Shown one piece after another: positions 1 to 10,122 of a stretch of 64,000 nt of DNA. The number at the start of each line of letters is the position of its first letter. Within the stretch, counting starts at the first letter, position 1. Below the pieces are notes generated by a model. The model saw only the letters and a list, made by a program, of their open reading frames with translations. It was not told the origin of the DNA and made no database searches. The translations under genes were made by a program, and so were the position numbers. Source of the DNA: Enterobacter sp. R4-368 (GTDB taxonomy: Bacteria > Pseudomonadota > Gammaproteobacteria > Enterobacterales > Enterobacteriaceae); assembly GCF_000410515.1 (NCBI RefSeq), contig NC_021500.1, forward strand, positions 4,278,001 through 4,342,000, in the 5' to 3' direction.

Positions 1-956
1 GGCTCTTTCAGCTTGCGAATGATCAACCCCGCCGCCTGGCGTCCGGTCTCTTCACTGGCGGACGAAACATAGGTAAAGGAAGGTGAGGTGAGATTGACAT
101 GCAGCATATCTTCAAAGCCGACGAGCGCCACTTGCTGAGAGAGGAACACATCTTTGCCCACCGTATGCCCGGTTTGGTGGATCCCGGCGATGGAGCCAAT
201 CATGGCATCTGGCGAGTGGCAGAGCAGGGCGGTAATAGTGCTATTTTTTTCCAGTAACTGGCGGACAGCGTAGCTTGCCGCGCGGGTATCGTCGCTGCAG
301 GCCGGAGTGGCTTCTTCGCGTACTACCAGCCCGTTCTGCGTCATTGTGGTGCGAAACCCCAGCAGACGTTGCTGGCGCATTAAATCGCCTTCAATGCCGC
401 CAATATAGGCAATGTTGCGGTGCCCGCGTTCGATGAGATAGCGTGTCGCCAGGCTGGCGGCCTGACGGTTATCGCGCATGACCAGGTTGCACGCTTCATT
501 GAGCAGCGACTGTGACACCACCACCAGCGGCAGCGGGCAGTCGCGAATTTGGGCGGGAAGCGTTGAGCTGCGCGTATCTGAGGCGAGATAAATCACCCCG
601 GCAACCCCTTGTTGTTTGAAAGACAGCAGGCAGCGTTCCAGGTGATCGCCATCGTTGAGCGGCTGACCGAGAAAAACCATGTAACCCTGTTTTTCCAGCT
701 CCTGCACGATGCTGGCCATCACTTTTATCGAGAAGCTGTCGCTGAAATCGCGCAGGATAAGCCCAATCAGGTTGGAGGTATTGGCACGCAGATTCGCGGC
801 AGCAACATTGTGAACATAGCCAAGCGCATCGATAGCGGCATGGACTTTAGCGATCGTCGCTTGTGATATTTTCCCTTTCTGGCGCAGCACCAGCGAGACG
901 GTGGAAACGGAAACGCCCGCCTGTTTAGCGACATCAATGATGCTGACTTTCTTCAA
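1..956 (-). CDS. LacI-family transcriptional repressor, MalI-like (3' end outside window)
   Basis: Translating the minus strand from 956 gives an uninterrupted frame that begins MKKVSIIDVAKQAGVSVSTV, the classic LacI/GalR helix-turn-helix, followed by a periplasmic-binding-protein-like effector domain that runs off the window start. The start appears to be TTG at 956, preceded by GGGAGCG; no in-frame ATG lies near. It lies about 70 nt downstream of the PTS permease gene on the same strand, so the two are probably co-transcribed. It resembles E. coli MalI, which represses malXY, but there malI is divergent from malX. The likely target is the palindrome at 2584-2599. Family assignment is firm; the inducer is unknown. 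Confidence 0.85.
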   Translation of the reverse strand, partial: MKKVSIIDVAKQAGVSVSTVSLVLRQKGKISQATIAKVHAAIDALGYVHNVAAANLRANTSNLIGLILRDFSDSFSIKVMASIVQELEKQGYMVFLGQPLNDGDHLERCLLSFKQQGVAGVIYLASDTRSSTLPAQIRDCPLPLVVVSQSLLNEACNLVMRDNRQAASLATRYLIERGHRNIAYIGGIEGDLMRQQRLLGFRTTMTQNGLVVREEATPACSDDTRAASYAVRQLLEKNSTITALLCHSPDAMIGSIAGIHQTGHTVGKDVFLSQQVALVGFEDMLHVNLTSPSFTYVSSASEETGRQAAGLIIRKLKE

Positions 957-1026
957 ACTCGCTCCCTGATTTTCCCGGTTTTCCACCTGATATGGCGCGT
1001 ACTGGACGCGCCAACCCGGTATCTTA

Positions 1027-2526
1027 TTATTTGCCGATCATTGTGGACATGGTCTGGGCGATAAATTGCGCCCTCGCACCGAAAATAACCTGAATACCGC
1101 TATCACCGACAAATACTACGCCGCGCGCGCCCAGGCCATTAAGGCCATCTTTATCCACCATTTCACTTTTCGCCACTTCCAGGCGCAAACGGGTGATACA
1201 GGAACCGACGGAGTCGATATTTTGCGCACCACCCAGCATGGCGATGATCTCGGTTGCCAGTTCGCTGTCAGTTTTATCATCTGCCACAGCGGTAACTTCC
1301 GTGCGTCCCGGCGTTTTCACGTCGAAGCGACGGATCACAAAACGGAAGGTGAAGTAATAAATCAGCGCCATCGGGATGCCAACGATCACCGCGTTAAGGA
1401 AGTTGGTCTGATAACCGTTAAACGACGGCAGGATGCCGAACGACAAGTAGTCGATAAATCCGGCAGAGAAGGATTTCGCGATGTGCGCGTGCAGCAGGTA
1501 CATCGTCATATACGCCAGACCGGCCATAATGGCGTTAAAGACGTAAAGAATGGGCGCGACGAAGATAAAGGTGAATTCAACCGGCTCGGTAATGCCGGTC
1601 AGGAAGCAGGTCAACGCCGCAGAGAAGAGAATACCGAACGCGATCTTCTTATTGCGGGTGTGCGCTTCGTGGTACATCGCAAGGCAGGCCGCAGGCAGCG
1701 CAAACAGCATCAGCGGGAACTCACCCTGCATAAACTTACCGGCGTTCTGGTAGGTATCACTGCTAAAGGATTTCACGCCTTCTTCCAGCATCTTGAACCA
1801 GATAGTCTGATCGCCATGGATCACCTGGCCGGCCTGCGTGGTGTAATCGCCAAACGAATACCAGAACGACGGATACCAGATATGGTGCAGACCGAGTGGG
1901 ATCAGCGCGCGTTCCACTAAACCGAAAATAAACGTCGACGCGGCCTGATTATCGCCGTTGACGATAACGGAAAGCGCATCGATGCCCGCCTGAATATGTT
2001 GCCAGACATAGGGCAGCAGCAGGCCGAGCACAAAGGATAAGAATGCGGTAGCGATGGCAACAAAACGCTTACCAGAGAAGAAGCCGAGGAACTCCGGTAA
2101 CTGCATGGTGTGGAAGCGGTTATAACACCAGGCGGCAAGAATACCGCAGATCAGCCCGCCAAAAACGCCCATTTGCAGGGTAGGAATGCCGACCACCATG
2201 GCATATTTTCCGCCCTGCGAGGCCATTTCCGGCGTGATACCTAACATGGTGCCGATAGTGATATTGGTAATGAACACCGATACCGCGGCTGAAAGCGCCG
2301 CAATACCCGATTCTGAAGCGAGACCAACCGCCGAACCGATGGCGAACAACATCGGCAGGTTATCGAAGATAACGCCACCTGCGTTCATCATCAGCGGCAG
2401 GTGAAATTTATCGCCGAAAGCAAGTAACAGGCCTGCGGCTGGCAGCAACGAGATTGGCAACATTAACGCGCGGCCAATCATCGACAATTTAGACAATGAT
2501 TTAACAAACCCTGATATCAGACTCAT
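1027..2526 (-). CDS. PTS system EIICB component, glucose/maltose family (MalX-like)
   Basis: This 499 aa protein has the EIIC membrane domain of the glucose family (about residues 15-400, many hydrophobic segments, conserved GITEPVEFTFIFVAPILY) followed by an EIIB domain (about 420-497) with the phosphorylated Cys in SVGSCITRLRL. It would import and phosphorylate a glucose- or maltose-type sugar, taking phosphate from a separate EIIA such as Crr, because no EIIA domain is present. The start at 2526 follows a GGGGGAAA ribosome site. A LacI-type regulator follows on the same strand, and a strong palindrome lies 45-75 nt upstream. It resembles E. coli MalX and PtsG; the substrate cannot be fixed from sequence. 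Confidence 0.88.
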   Translation of the reverse strand: MSLISGFVKSLSKLSMIGRALMLPISLLPAAGLLLAFGDKFHLPLMMNAGGVIFDNLPMLFAIGSAVGLASESGIAALSAAVSVFITNITIGTMLGITPEMASQGGKYAMVVGIPTLQMGVFGGLICGILAAWCYNRFHTMQLPEFLGFFSGKRFVAIATAFLSFVLGLLLPYVWQHIQAGIDALSVIVNGDNQAASTFIFGLVERALIPLGLHHIWYPSFWYSFGDYTTQAGQVIHGDQTIWFKMLEEGVKSFSSDTYQNAGKFMQGEFPLMLFALPAACLAMYHEAHTRNKKIAFGILFSAALTCFLTGITEPVEFTFIFVAPILYVFNAIMAGLAYMTMYLLHAHIAKSFSAGFIDYLSFGILPSFNGYQTNFLNAVIVGIPMALIYYFTFRFVIRRFDVKTPGRTEVTAVADDKTDSELATEIIAMLGGAQNIDSVGSCITRLRLEVAKSEMVDKDGLNGLGARGVVFVGDSGIQVIFGARAQFIAQTMSTMIGK

Positions 2527-2570
2527 GCTGATTTCCCCCGAAGTAGCGCTCTTTTGGCGCCGTTATTGTT

Positions 2571-2599
2571 AGTAGAACGTTTTAGTAGAACGTTCTACT
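2571..2599 (-). promoter_or_regulatory. Probable LacI-family operator upstream of the PTS gene
   Basis: AGTAGAACGTTCTACT (2584-2599) is a perfect 16-bp palindrome with a central CG, the form typical of LacI/GalR operators. An incomplete copy, AGTAGAACGTT, lies directly beside it at 2571-2581. The pair sits 45-73 nt before the EIICB start codon, where a bound repressor would block transcription. The regulator is probably the LacI-family protein encoded downstream in the same unit, which would give autoregulation. The pairing of regulator and site is inferred. Confidence 0.7.
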
Positions 2600-2720
2600 C
2601 ATCGTGGGATAAGTCGTAACGGGCTGCAACTAAATTTTCACATTTAGCCAGATGAATTAATGATTCTTTGAGGTTGATCGGTAATTAACCGTGATGATGG
2701 CAGGGGGAAGGAGAAAGAAG

Positions 2721-2755
2721 GTGCCGGGCTGCGGTGATGCGACACCCGGCGTGCT
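2721..2755. repeat. REP-like palindromic repeat
   Basis: The sequence forms a GCCGGG...CCCGGC hairpin between ybcJ and the PTS gene. It closely resembles the palindrome at 54405-54432, and both look like enterobacterial REP/PU elements. It may stabilise transcript ends. Confidence 0.55.
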
Positions 2756-2763
2756 ACGCGTGA

Positions 2764-2976
2764 TTACGCGGTGACAGTAACGCTTTGGCCTTCAAAACTC
2801 ACCGTTTGACCGGCGACGATTTTGCAGCGTTTGCGTGTTTCAACCGCGCCATCCACTTTGACAAAGCCATCGGCAATGGCGATTTTCGCCTGCGCGCCGC
2901 TTTCGCTCCAGCCTTCGAGTTTCAGCAGATCGCACAGCTCAACGTGCGGATGTTTACCGAGAGAAAATGTTGCCAT
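2764..2976 (-). CDS. ybcJ: S4-like RNA-binding protein YbcJ
   Basis: This 70 aa protein (MATFSLGKHPHVELCDLLKL...) is nearly identical to E. coli YbcJ, a small S4-domain protein thought to bind RNA, possibly ribosomal. The S4 core occupies most of the chain (DLLKLEGWSESGAQAKIAIADGFVKVDG, given here only as position 17-44). It sits just after folD on the same strand with one base between the genes, the same arrangement as in E. coli, and should be co-transcribed. The exact RNA target is not known. Confidence 0.95.
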   Translation of the reverse strand: MATFSLGKHPHVELCDLLKLEGWSESGAQAKIAIADGFVKVDGAVETRKRCKIVAGQTVSFEGQSVTVTA

Positions 2977-2977
2977 C

Positions 2978-3844
2978 TTAAACGCCTTTTACATCATGGT
3001 ATTCTTCACACGCCTGCAGCGTGTTCTGGATCAGGGTGGCGACCGTCATTGGGCCAACGCCACCCGGTACCGGCGTAATATACGCTGCTCGCGCGGCGGC
3101 TTCTTCATAAATCACATCGCCTACGACTTTGCCGTTTTCCAGACGGTTAATACCGACATCAATCACAATCGCGCCTTCTTTGATCCACTCGCCGGGAATA
3201 AAGCCCGGTTTACCCACGGCGACAATCAGCAGGTCGGCGTTTTCAACGTGCTGGCGCAGGTTTTTAGTGAAGCGGTGCGTCACGGTGGTGGTGCAACCGG
3301 CCAGCAGCAGTTCCATGCTCATCGGACGGCCAACGATATTGGACGCGCCAATCACCACGGCGTTGAGGCCGAAGGTGTCAATGTTGTAACGCTCCAGCAG
3401 CGTGACAATACCGCGTGGCGTGCACGGGCGCAGACGCGGCGCACGCTGGCAAAGGCGGCCTACGTTATACGGGTGGAAACCATCTACGTCTTTGTCCGGC
3501 GCGATGCGTTCCAGCACTTTCACATTGTCGATGCCCGCAGGCAGCGGCAACTGCACCAGAATACCGTCAATGGCGGTATCGGCGTTCAGCTTGTCGATAA
3601 GCGCCAGCAGTTCCGCTTCGCTGGTGGTTTCCGGGAGATCGTAAGAGCGGGAGATGAAACCCACTTCCTCACAGGCTTTGCGCTTGCTGCCGACATAAAT
3701 TTGTGATGCCGGGTTGCTGCCAACCAGTACGACCGCCAGGCCCGGAGCGCGAAATCCTGCCGCGACGCGCGCCCGAACTTTTTCAGCAACCTCAGAGCGC
3801 ACCTGCTGCGCAATCGTTTTACCATCAATAATCTTTGCTGCCAT
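2978..3844 (-). CDS. folD: Bifunctional methylenetetrahydrofolate dehydrogenase/cyclohydrolase FolD
   Basis: This 288 aa cytosolic enzyme interconverts 5,10-methylene-THF and 10-formyl-THF in two steps using NADP+. Family signatures are visible: [14 protein letters not shown] with the catalytic Lys, the PGGVGPMT motif near the C-terminus and the nucleotide-binding stretch [13 protein letters not shown] chose ATG at 3844 ([10 protein letters not shown]), which gives the E. coli length, instead of an in-frame ATG 24 nt upstream. It is followed one base later by ybcJ. The folD-ybcJ pair next to the fimbrial operon marks the conserved E. coli/Salmonella chromosomal position. Confidence 0.96.
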   Translation of the reverse strand: MAAKIIDGKTIAQQVRSEVAEKVRARVAAGFRAPGLAVVLVGSNPASQIYVGSKRKACEEVGFISRSYDLPETTSEAELLALIDKLNADTAIDGILVQLPLPAGIDNVKVLERIAPDKDVDGFHPYNVGRLCQRAPRLRPCTPRGIVTLLERYNIDTFGLNAVVIGASNIVGRPMSMELLLAGCTTTVTHRFTKNLRQHVENADLLIVAVGKPGFIPGEWIKEGAIVIDVGINRLENGKVVGDVIYEEAAARAAYITPVPGGVGPMTVATLIQNTLQACEEYHDVKGV

Positions 3845-4380
3845 CAGAGAGAGGATTCCATCTGTCATATCAACTAAGGGGATGGCGGCTATTTTGTCAG
3901 AAGCGCGGCGCGCTGTCAGTCACCGTTTGCGGATTTCGCCGCCGCTGCGCCTGAAATCTCAGCAGATCAAGGGCTTCGCCGTTGCTGGTTGTTAACCAAA
4001 TTTCAACAATTCATCACCCTTAAGAAAGTCCGCTATTAAGCCACTGTTACAGGCGTTTACGGCTATTTCTTATCCCTTTAATAAATAAAAGCCAGGCCTT
4101 TTCTTAAGCCCGAATAAGAACAGACCTGGTGTAATGACAGTAATGGCGAATATTTTAACTTTTACGAAATCACTACTGTCGTGCTGTGGCTAGTTGTTAT
4201 GTCCACAGAGAAAAATATTGGGTGTTTTCCCAGGGAAGAAATGGGAAGCGAATAAGTTGTTCCCGATGCGTTATATCTTCACAGGAAAAGATTCTTTCAT
4301 CTGGTATTTAGCGTATTCAAGTCTCAAACGGTTTTCGGCAGGATGTCGGAATCGCAACTTTTTATTTCAAGGAGAACATT
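3845..4380. other. Intergenic region between folD and sfmA
   Basis: About 530 nt separate two divergent genes, and promoters for both must lie here. I looked for the short inverted repeats that flank invertible fim switches and saw none, so phase variation by inversion is not supported. An AAGGAG ribosome site precedes sfmA. No convincing gene was found. Confidence 0.5.
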
Positions 4381-4926
4381 ATGAAAATGAAATTAATGGC
4401 TAGTTCTGTTGCTGCTGGATTGATGCTGATGGCAGGTGCCGTACAAGCAGACACCGTAAGCGGCGGTAATATACATTTTGACGGGGAACTGGTGAACGCA
4501 GCTTGCGCGGTCAGCACTGCTTCCGCCGACCAGACAGTGACGCTGGGGCAATATCGCACCGCTTCATTCCCGGATGTAGGGGCAACCAGCGGCTCTGTAC
4601 CGTTCAACATTGTGCTTAATGACTGCGATCCTGCCATCTTCCCGACGGCTTCTGTCGCGTTCTCGGGCCAGGCCGATGCCGCCGATAATACGCTACTGGC
4701 GGTCACCTCCAGTGACAACAGTGCAACGGCAAGCGGGGTGGGGATCGAAATTCTTGATAATGCCTCGAAAACACTGAGCCCGGACGGCGCAAGCTTCTCC
4801 ACCGCTCAGGCGCTGCTTGAAGGCACCAACACATTACACTTCTCCGCACGTTACAAAGCCACCAGCGCGACCGCGACACCAGGGCAGGCAAATGCGGATG
4901 CGACGTTCATCATGAAATACGAATAA
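4381..4926 (+). CDS. sfmA: Type 1 fimbrial major subunit (SfmA/FimA family)
   Basis: This 181 aa pilin has a signal peptide (residues 1-23, cleavage after VQA-D), two Cys that can form the conserved disulfide (in NAACAV and NDCDP), and the C-terminal beta-zipper with a penultimate aromatic (ATFIMKYE). It would polymerise by donor-strand exchange into the fimbrial rod at the outer membrane. The start is supported by an AAGGAG site. It is the first gene of a five-gene chaperone-usher operon located where E. coli carries sfm and Salmonella carries fim. The wide gap to the chaperone gene with a weak hairpin fits higher expression of the major subunit. Confidence 0.93.
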   Translation: MKMKLMASSVAAGLMLMAGAVQADTVSGGNIHFDGELVNAACAVSTASADQTVTLGQYRTASFPDVGATSGSVPFNIVLNDCDPAIFPTASVAFSGQADAADNTLLAVTSSDNSATASGVGIEILDNASKTLSPDGASFSTAQALLEGTNTLHFSARYKATSATATPGQANADATFIMKYE

Positions 4927-4950
4927 CCCATTACTTCCAGGGATGACATG

Positions 4951-4966
4951 GCCTCAGGGACGAGGC
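4951..4966 (+). terminator. Weak hairpin after sfmA (possible attenuator)
   Basis: GCCTCAGGGACGAGGC forms a 5-bp stem shortly after the sfmA stop and lacks a long T-run. It could allow partial read-through or protect the sfmA transcript, as is common after major pilin genes. The 300-nt gap up to the chaperone gene holds nothing else I can support. Confidence 0.35.
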
Positions 4967-5230
4967 GCTTGACAATGTAATGCGGGAAATTATTCATGAT
5001 GAGGACAGGTCTCACGCTGGCGCTGTTTGATCAAAAGCAGCGACACAGCATGCCGCTCTCTTATTTCCCCACGATCGCTAATGAAGCGGCAATCCATTTT
5101 TATGCACGCTACCGCGCGATTACAGAGCGTATTACGACACGACGTTTACATTCTGTTGTCTGGTTTCCGCTGGTCTACCCCTGACATATTTCTTATGGCC
5201 CGCATAATATTCTGAAGAGTTATTTGCGCT

Positions 5231-5923
5231 ATGAACATTTTTTTAAAATCAGGTTGGATTATCAGTCTTTTATTATCTATCGCGCTGCCAGTAAACGCCG
5301 CTGGGGGAATAGCACTTGGCGCAACCCGGGTTATTTATCCTGCCGGGGATAAGCAGACCTCGCTTTCTATTTCTAATAGCGATGGAAAAGCACGTTTTCT
5401 GGTGAATTCATGGGTGGAAAATAGTCGTGGAGAAAAAGAAAAAACGTTTGTCGTGACCCCGCCGCTGTTTGTTAGCGAGCCGGAAAGTGAAAACACGCTG
5501 CGTATTATCTACGCCGGGCAACCGTTACCCGACGACCGCGAATCTCTGTTCTGGTTGAGCGTAAAAGCGATTCCATCGATGAATAAAGAGAACGCCACAG
5601 ACAAAAATGTGCTGCAATTGGCTGTTCTCTCTCGCATTAAGCTATTTGTTCGCCCGAAAAGTCTATCGGGGTTAACAGAGGATGCGTCTGCGAAACTGCA
5701 GTTTTCGCGTCTCGATAAACACCTGAACATCACTAATCCCTCAGCGTATTACATCACTCTGGTGAATGTTCATATGGGCAAACAGAAGCTCGACAATGTC
5801 ATGGTTGCGCCTAAAGGCCGCGCTCAGTTGCTTATTCCGCCTGATGCTCAGGGCGGAGTGACTTTCCAGACGGTGAATGATTACGGCGCGCTGACGCCGG
5901 TGAAAACCGTTGGTCTGCCATAA
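5231..5923 (+). CDS. sfmC: Periplasmic fimbrial chaperone (SfmC/FimC family)
   Basis: This 230 aa PapD-type chaperone has a signal peptide (about residues 1-23, VNA-A), an N-terminal Ig-like domain with the subunit-binding stretch [20 protein letters not shown], and the family motif [10 protein letters not shown] around residues 105-115. It binds pilin subunits after export and delivers them to the usher. It lies 305 nt after the pilin gene and about 24 nt before the usher gene. Length and motifs are normal for the family. Confidence 0.93.
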   Translation: MNIFLKSGWIISLLLSIALPVNAAGGIALGATRVIYPAGDKQTSLSISNSDGKARFLVNSWVENSRGEKEKTFVVTPPLFVSEPESENTLRIIYAGQPLPDDRESLFWLSVKAIPSMNKENATDKNVLQLAVLSRIKLFVRPKSLSGLTEDASAKLQFSRLDKHLNITNPSAYYITLVNVHMGKQKLDNVMVAPKGRAQLLIPPDAQGGVTFQTVNDYGALTPVKTVGLP

Positions 5924-5947
5924 CAGAGACAAATGACAGGGATGTCT

Positions 5948-8533
5948 ATGAATAAGCGTACGTCTCCTTCAGCTTACTCACGGCTGGCGTTGTCGCTGCT
6001 GGCGGTGTTGCACCCGGCGATGAGCCGCGCTGAGAACTACTTCAACCCGGCGTTTTTATCAGAGGATGCCGCTGCCGTTGCCGATTTATCACGCTTTGAA
6101 AAAGGTAACCAGCCGCCGGGCGTTTATCGGGTGGATATCTGGCGCGACGGTGAATTTATCGCCACCCAGGATCTGCGTTTTGATATTGCCCGTCACGGGG
6201 CGACGCCCGCTTCCGGTGGTCTGATGCCATGCTTCACTCTCGATTTGCTCAAGCGGTTGGGCGTTAATATTCGCGCTTTTCCGGCGCTGCTCACCGACAA
6301 AGGTGACGCCTGTATCGATATCACGACCGCTATACCGGGGGCTGAAGCTGTTTTTGATTTCTCAGCAATGCGGCTGAATATTGGGTTACCCCAGGCTTCG
6401 ATGCTGAACAGCGCGCGCGGTTACATTCCTGCCGAGGAGTGGGACGAAGGCATTACCGCCGGGTTGCTTAACTATAGCTTTACAGGGAGCCACAGCACCG
6501 GCAGCAATAACGGTTTTCTGAGCTTACAAAGCGGGCTGAATTATGGCCCATGGCGGTTGCGTAATAATGGTGCCTGGCGCTACAGCAGCAGTGGAGCGGA
6601 ACACACCCGCAGCTGGAAGACCATCGGAAGCTGGTTGCAACGTTCCCTTATCCCGCTGAAAAGCGAGCTGGTGATGGGCGACAGTAATACCGGCAGCGAC
6701 GTGTTTGATAGCCTCGGTTTTCGCGGGGTGCGCCTTTACTCTTCCGATAATATGTTTCCCGATAGCCTGCAGGGTTACGCACCAACCGTACGCGGCATTG
6801 CGCGCACGCCTGCCAAATTAACCATCCGCCAGAACGGCTATGTCATTTATCAGAGTTATGTCTCGGCGGGTGCTTTTGTGATTTCTGATCTGAACCCTAC
6901 CTCATCCAGCGGCGATCTGGACGTTACCGTCGATGAGAAAGATGGCCGTCAACAACGTTATACGGTGCCGTATTCGACGGTGCCGATCCTGCAACGTGAA
7001 GGACGCTTTAAATATGACCTCGTGGCCGGGAATTTTCGCAGCGGCAACGATCAACAATCTTCCCCTTCTTTTGTTCAGGGGAGCGTGATCGGCGGCCTGG
7101 CGGGCGGTTACACCGCCTATGGCGGAACCCAACTGGCAAAACGTTATAACGCCTTTGTGCTGGGGGCTGGAAAAAACCTTGGCGGCTGGGGGGCGATATC
7201 GCTCGATTTTACCCAGGCACGCAGTGAACTGGCGGATGGCAGTACGCATCAGGGGCAATCGTTGCGCTTTTTGTATGCCAAATCACTCAACCAATATGGC
7301 ACCAACTTTCAGCTACTCGGGTATCGCTACTCAACGCGTGGGTTTTACACGCTGAGTGATGTCGCCTATCGCCGCATGGAGGGGTATGAGTATGAAGATC
7401 AGGACGAAAGTGAGGGGGGACGGAAGCCAAAACCGGTGCTTGTTAGCTATCACAACCTCAACAACAACAGAAAAGGGCGCTTTCAGGTCAATATCTCGCA
7501 AAACCTGGGGGATTACGGCTCGTTGTATATTTCCGGCAGCCAACAAACTTACTGGAACAATGTTAAGCCCAGCAGTTGGTATCAGATTGGTTACGCCAGC
7601 GGCTGGCGGGGGATAAGCTACTCGCTTACCTGGTCGTGGAACCGCTCACCCGGCATCAATAATACGGATCGTATTATTGCGTTGAATCTTTCCGTACCGT
7701 TTAGCGCTCTGAGCGGGCAGCACTTCAGCCGGGGAAGTGCGCTGGATCACACGTATGCCAGCCTTAACGCTAGCCGTAACAGCAACGGACAAAATAGCTG
7801 GCAGAGCGGGGTTGGCGGCACTTTACTTGAAGGGCGTAACCTTAGTTACATCGTAAGCCAGGGGCACAGCAGTACAAGTGGTTACAGCGGCAGCGCCAGT
7901 GCCAACTGGCAGGCCGGCTGGGGCACGCTCGGCCTCGGTTATAACTACGATCCCTACCAGCACGAATATAACTGGCAGCTTGGCGGTGGCGTGGTCGCGC
8001 ATGTCGACGGGGTAACTTTTGGCCAGCCGCTTGGCGATACCAACGTACTTATCAAAGCGCCGGGCGCGCAGGGCGTGCGGGTGGAAAATCAGACCGGGGT
8101 GCAAACCGACTGGCGAGGCTACGCCATCGTCCCTTATGCCTCCGTTTATCGATACAACCGCATTGCGCTTGATACCAACACGATGGATAACCACACCGAT
8201 GTGCAAAACAGCGTCAGTAGCGTCGTGCCCACGCAGGGCGCGCTGGTCCGTGCCAGCTTTGACACCCGGATTGGTGTACGCGCACTGATTTCGCTGATGC
8301 GTGGCGATCGCCCGGTGCCGTTTGGTTCGGTGGTACGTGAAACCGGCAGCGGCGTGACCAGCATGGTGGGCGAGGACGGACAGGCGTATTTAAGCGGTTT
8401 GCCATTGCAGGGTGAACTGCTGGTGCAGTGGGGAGACGGCACGCAATCGCGCTGCCTTGCTCGCTACTCCTTACCGGAAGCCAGCCTGCAACAGGCGGTG
8501 GTGATGACAAGCGCCCGTTGTGAACAAGGATGA
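5948..8533 (+). CDS. sfmD: Outer-membrane fimbrial usher (SfmD/FimD family)
   Basis: This protein of about 861 aa is a fimbrial usher: a signal peptide ending near SRA-E, an N-terminal chaperone-binding domain starting [23 protein letters not shown], a central beta-barrel with plug ([11 protein letters not shown]), and C-terminal domains ending with two Cys (SRCLARY...SARCEQG). It forms the pore through which the fimbria is assembled. Three in-frame ATGs exist (5933, 5942, 5948). I favour 5948 because AGGG lies about 7 nt before it. The coding sequence extends to within a few bases of the adhesin gene, as expected in one operon. It appears intact. Confidence 0.93.
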   Translation: MNKRTSPSAYSRLALSLLAVLHPAMSRAENYFNPAFLSEDAAAVADLSRFEKGNQPPGVYRVDIWRDGEFIATQDLRFDIARHGATPASGGLMPCFTLDLLKRLGVNIRAFPALLTDKGDACIDITTAIPGAEAVFDFSAMRLNIGLPQASMLNSARGYIPAEEWDEGITAGLLNYSFTGSHSTGSNNGFLSLQSGLNYGPWRLRNNGAWRYSSSGAEHTRSWKTIGSWLQRSLIPLKSELVMGDSNTGSDVFDSLGFRGVRLYSSDNMFPDSLQGYAPTVRGIARTPAKLTIRQNGYVIYQSYVSAGAFVISDLNPTSSSGDLDVTVDEKDGRQQRYTVPYSTVPILQREGRFKYDLVAGNFRSGNDQQSSPSFVQGSVIGGLAGGYTAYGGTQLAKRYNAFVLGAGKNLGGWGAISLDFTQARSELADGSTHQGQSLRFLYAKSLNQYGTNFQLLGYRYSTRGFYTLSDVAYRRMEGYEYEDQDESEGGRKPKPVLVSYHNLNNNRKGRFQVNISQNLGDYGSLYISGSQQTYWNNVKPSSWYQIGYASGWRGISYSLTWSWNRSPGINNTDRIIALNLSVPFSALSGQHFSRGSALDHTYASLNASRNSNGQNSWQSGVGGTLLEGRNLSYIVSQGHSSTSGYSGSASANWQAGWGTLGLGYNYDPYQHEYNWQLGGGVVAHVDGVTFGQPLGDTNVLIKAPGAQGVRVENQTGVQTDWRGYAIVPYASVYRYNRIALDTNTMDNHTDVQNSVSSVVPTQGALVRASFDTRIGVRALISLMRGDRPVPFGSVVRETGSGVTSMVGEDGQAYLSGLPLQGELLVQWGDGTQSRCLARYSLPEASLQQAVVMTSARCEQG

Positions 8534-8537
8534 TTTT

Positions 8538-9542
8538 ATGAACAGATTTCATGCACTGCTTTGCGGCTTGTTGTTACTGTCAGCGACGTCGACGCAGGCC
8601 ACAATTTGTGTGAACGCGAAGGGCATACCGACAGATATCTATTATGACCTGTCGAACCTGTTTACCAGCGGGAATAACCATGTTGGTGAGGTGGTGACGT
8701 TGCCGGAAAAATCCGGCTGGGTTGGCGTCCAGGCTATCTGTCCTGCCGGCACCAAAGTGAATTACACCTACCGAAGCTATGTCTCTGACTTGCCGATACA
8801 TACCATTGATGGCGGTTACAAATACATGAGATTAAATGATTATCTGGAAGGGGCGATGAGCATCACCGATGATTACGCCGGCATCTTTTTCCCGCCGAGA
8901 AATTTTATCCGCATGGGAACACACCCCAACGTACCCAATCAGAAACCTTTTGGTGTAATGGACTCGAAGCTTATCTTTAAACTTAAAGTGGTGCGGCCGT
9001 TTATCAATATGGTGCCGATCCCGCGCCAAACCATGTTCAGGGTATATGTCACCAGTACGGACATCGATGCCCTCACGGTACCGGTCTATACCATTAGCTA
9101 CAGCGGCAAAGTGGAAGTGCCGCAAAGCTGCAAACTCAATGCAGGCCAGGTCGTTGAATTTGAGTTTGATAAAATTGGCGCCGCGCTCTTTAGCCAGGCC
9201 GGGCCGGGGAACCGCCCGAACGGCGTTGATCCGCAAATTAAAACCGTGGCAATAGCGTGCACCAATGTTGACGCTCAGGCCTATCTTTCGATGCGTCTGG
9301 AAGCGGAAAAAGCCAGTGGGCAGGTAATGGTTTCTGATAACCCTGATGTGGGGTTTGTCGTGGCCGACCGTGAGGGCAATCCGCTTACCCCCAACACGCT
9401 GGGTAGCAAAATCCCTTTCCAGCTTGATGACAACGCCGCTGCGCATGTTGATATCAGTGCGTGGCCGGTCAGCGTCACAGGCTTCAAACCCGCCGAGGGC
9501 GATTTTGTGGCGCGGGGCTATTTGCGCGTTGATTATGATTAA
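8538..9542 (+). CDS. sfmH: Fimbrial tip adhesin, FimH-like (SfmH)
   Basis: This 334 aa protein has a signal peptide (ending TQA-T), an N-terminal lectin-like region (about 20-175) and a C-terminal pilin domain (about 190-334) that ends in a beta-zipper (ARGYLRVDYD). The two-domain layout and position after the usher match FimH-type tip adhesins. The N-terminal half is only loosely FimH-like, so mannose binding cannot be assumed. ATG at 8538 has AAGGA 7 nt upstream and is preferred over a GTG at 8520 inside the usher gene. Ligand specificity may reflect a plant host, but that is inference. Confidence 0.88.
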   Translation: MNRFHALLCGLLLLSATSTQATICVNAKGIPTDIYYDLSNLFTSGNNHVGEVVTLPEKSGWVGVQAICPAGTKVNYTYRSYVSDLPIHTIDGGYKYMRLNDYLEGAMSITDDYAGIFFPPRNFIRMGTHPNVPNQKPFGVMDSKLIFKLKVVRPFINMVPIPRQTMFRVYVTSTDIDALTVPVYTISYSGKVEVPQSCKLNAGQVVEFEFDKIGAALFSQAGPGNRPNGVDPQIKTVAIACTNVDAQAYLSMRLEAEKASGQVMVSDNPDVGFVVADREGNPLTPNTLGSKIPFQLDDNAAAHVDISAWPVSVTGFKPAEGDFVARGYLRVDYD

Positions 9543-9551
9543 GGAGCCGTG

Positions 9552-10070
9552 ATGTTTATCAAACCACGCCATGTCATGCTCGTTGGCTGCTGGCTGAGCC
9601 CGTTTGCGATCGCCGATACGCCGCTTGGAGAAATCAACATTCAGTTACGCGCAACGGTAGTGGACTTTACATGCTATGCCGAGACGGCCGACAACGACAA
9701 AACGGTGCAATTAGGACGTTGGCCAACCAAACAGCTGCAAAATGCGGGTAATACCACGCCACTGGTACCTTTTAGCTTGCGGTTAGTGGGGGGCCCGCCA
9801 GGTAGCGCATCGATCACCTTTTCGGGGAAAGCCGCCAGCAACCCGGCACTGCTGGCGTTAAAAGATAGCGTGATGGCACAGAAAGTGGCTATTGAGCTGC
9901 GCGACAGAGATCGTACGCCGCTAGCGCTGGCGACAGCCAGCCAGGATATAGCCGTGGACAGCAATGGCAATGCAACGCTGCAGTTCTACGCAAATTACAT
10001 CGCGCTGGCAGATAATCCTGTACCCGGTACGGCAAATGCCGATGCCACTTTCGCGATTAATTACTATTAA
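9552..10070 (+). CDS. sfmF: Minor fimbrial subunit (SfmF/FimF family)
   Basis: This 172 aa pilin-domain protein has a short signal sequence, a Cys in TCYAETAD and a C-terminal ATFAINYY beta-zipper. It is likely an adaptor between adhesin and rod. It starts 10 nt after the adhesin gene behind an AAGGAG site; ATG 9552 is used, not GTG 9549. Only one of the usual pair of disulfide Cys is evident, which is unusual for the family. It is the last gene of the operon, followed by a strong hairpin. Confidence 0.88.
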   Translation: MFIKPRHVMLVGCWLSPFAIADTPLGEINIQLRATVVDFTCYAETADNDKTVQLGRWPTKQLQNAGNTTPLVPFSLRLVGGPPGSASITFSGKAASNPALLALKDSVMAQKVAIELRDRDRTPLALATASQDIAVDSNGNATLQFYANYIALADNPVPGTANADATFAINYY

Positions 10071-10088
10071 TTTTATTTTCAATAAAGC

Positions 10089-10118
10089 ATACGCCCGGTA
10101 ATCTTTTTCCGGGCGTAT
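10089..10118. terminator. Bidirectional terminator between sfmF and fimZ
   Basis: ATACGCCCGG and CCGGGCGTAT form a perfect 10-bp stem around a T-rich loop, located between two convergent genes that end at 10070 and 10123. It should end both transcripts. Confidence 0.75.
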
Positions 10119-10122
10119 AGTG

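Noticed and set aside
1066..1920. 284-codon plus-strand frame
   Set aside because: Antisense to the PTS EIICB gene, with composition typical of a shadow frame and no recognisable product.
3845..4380. Possible invertible fim switch upstream of sfmA
   Set aside because: No short inverted repeats flanking a promoter-sized segment were found, and no FimB/FimE recombinase gene is in the window.
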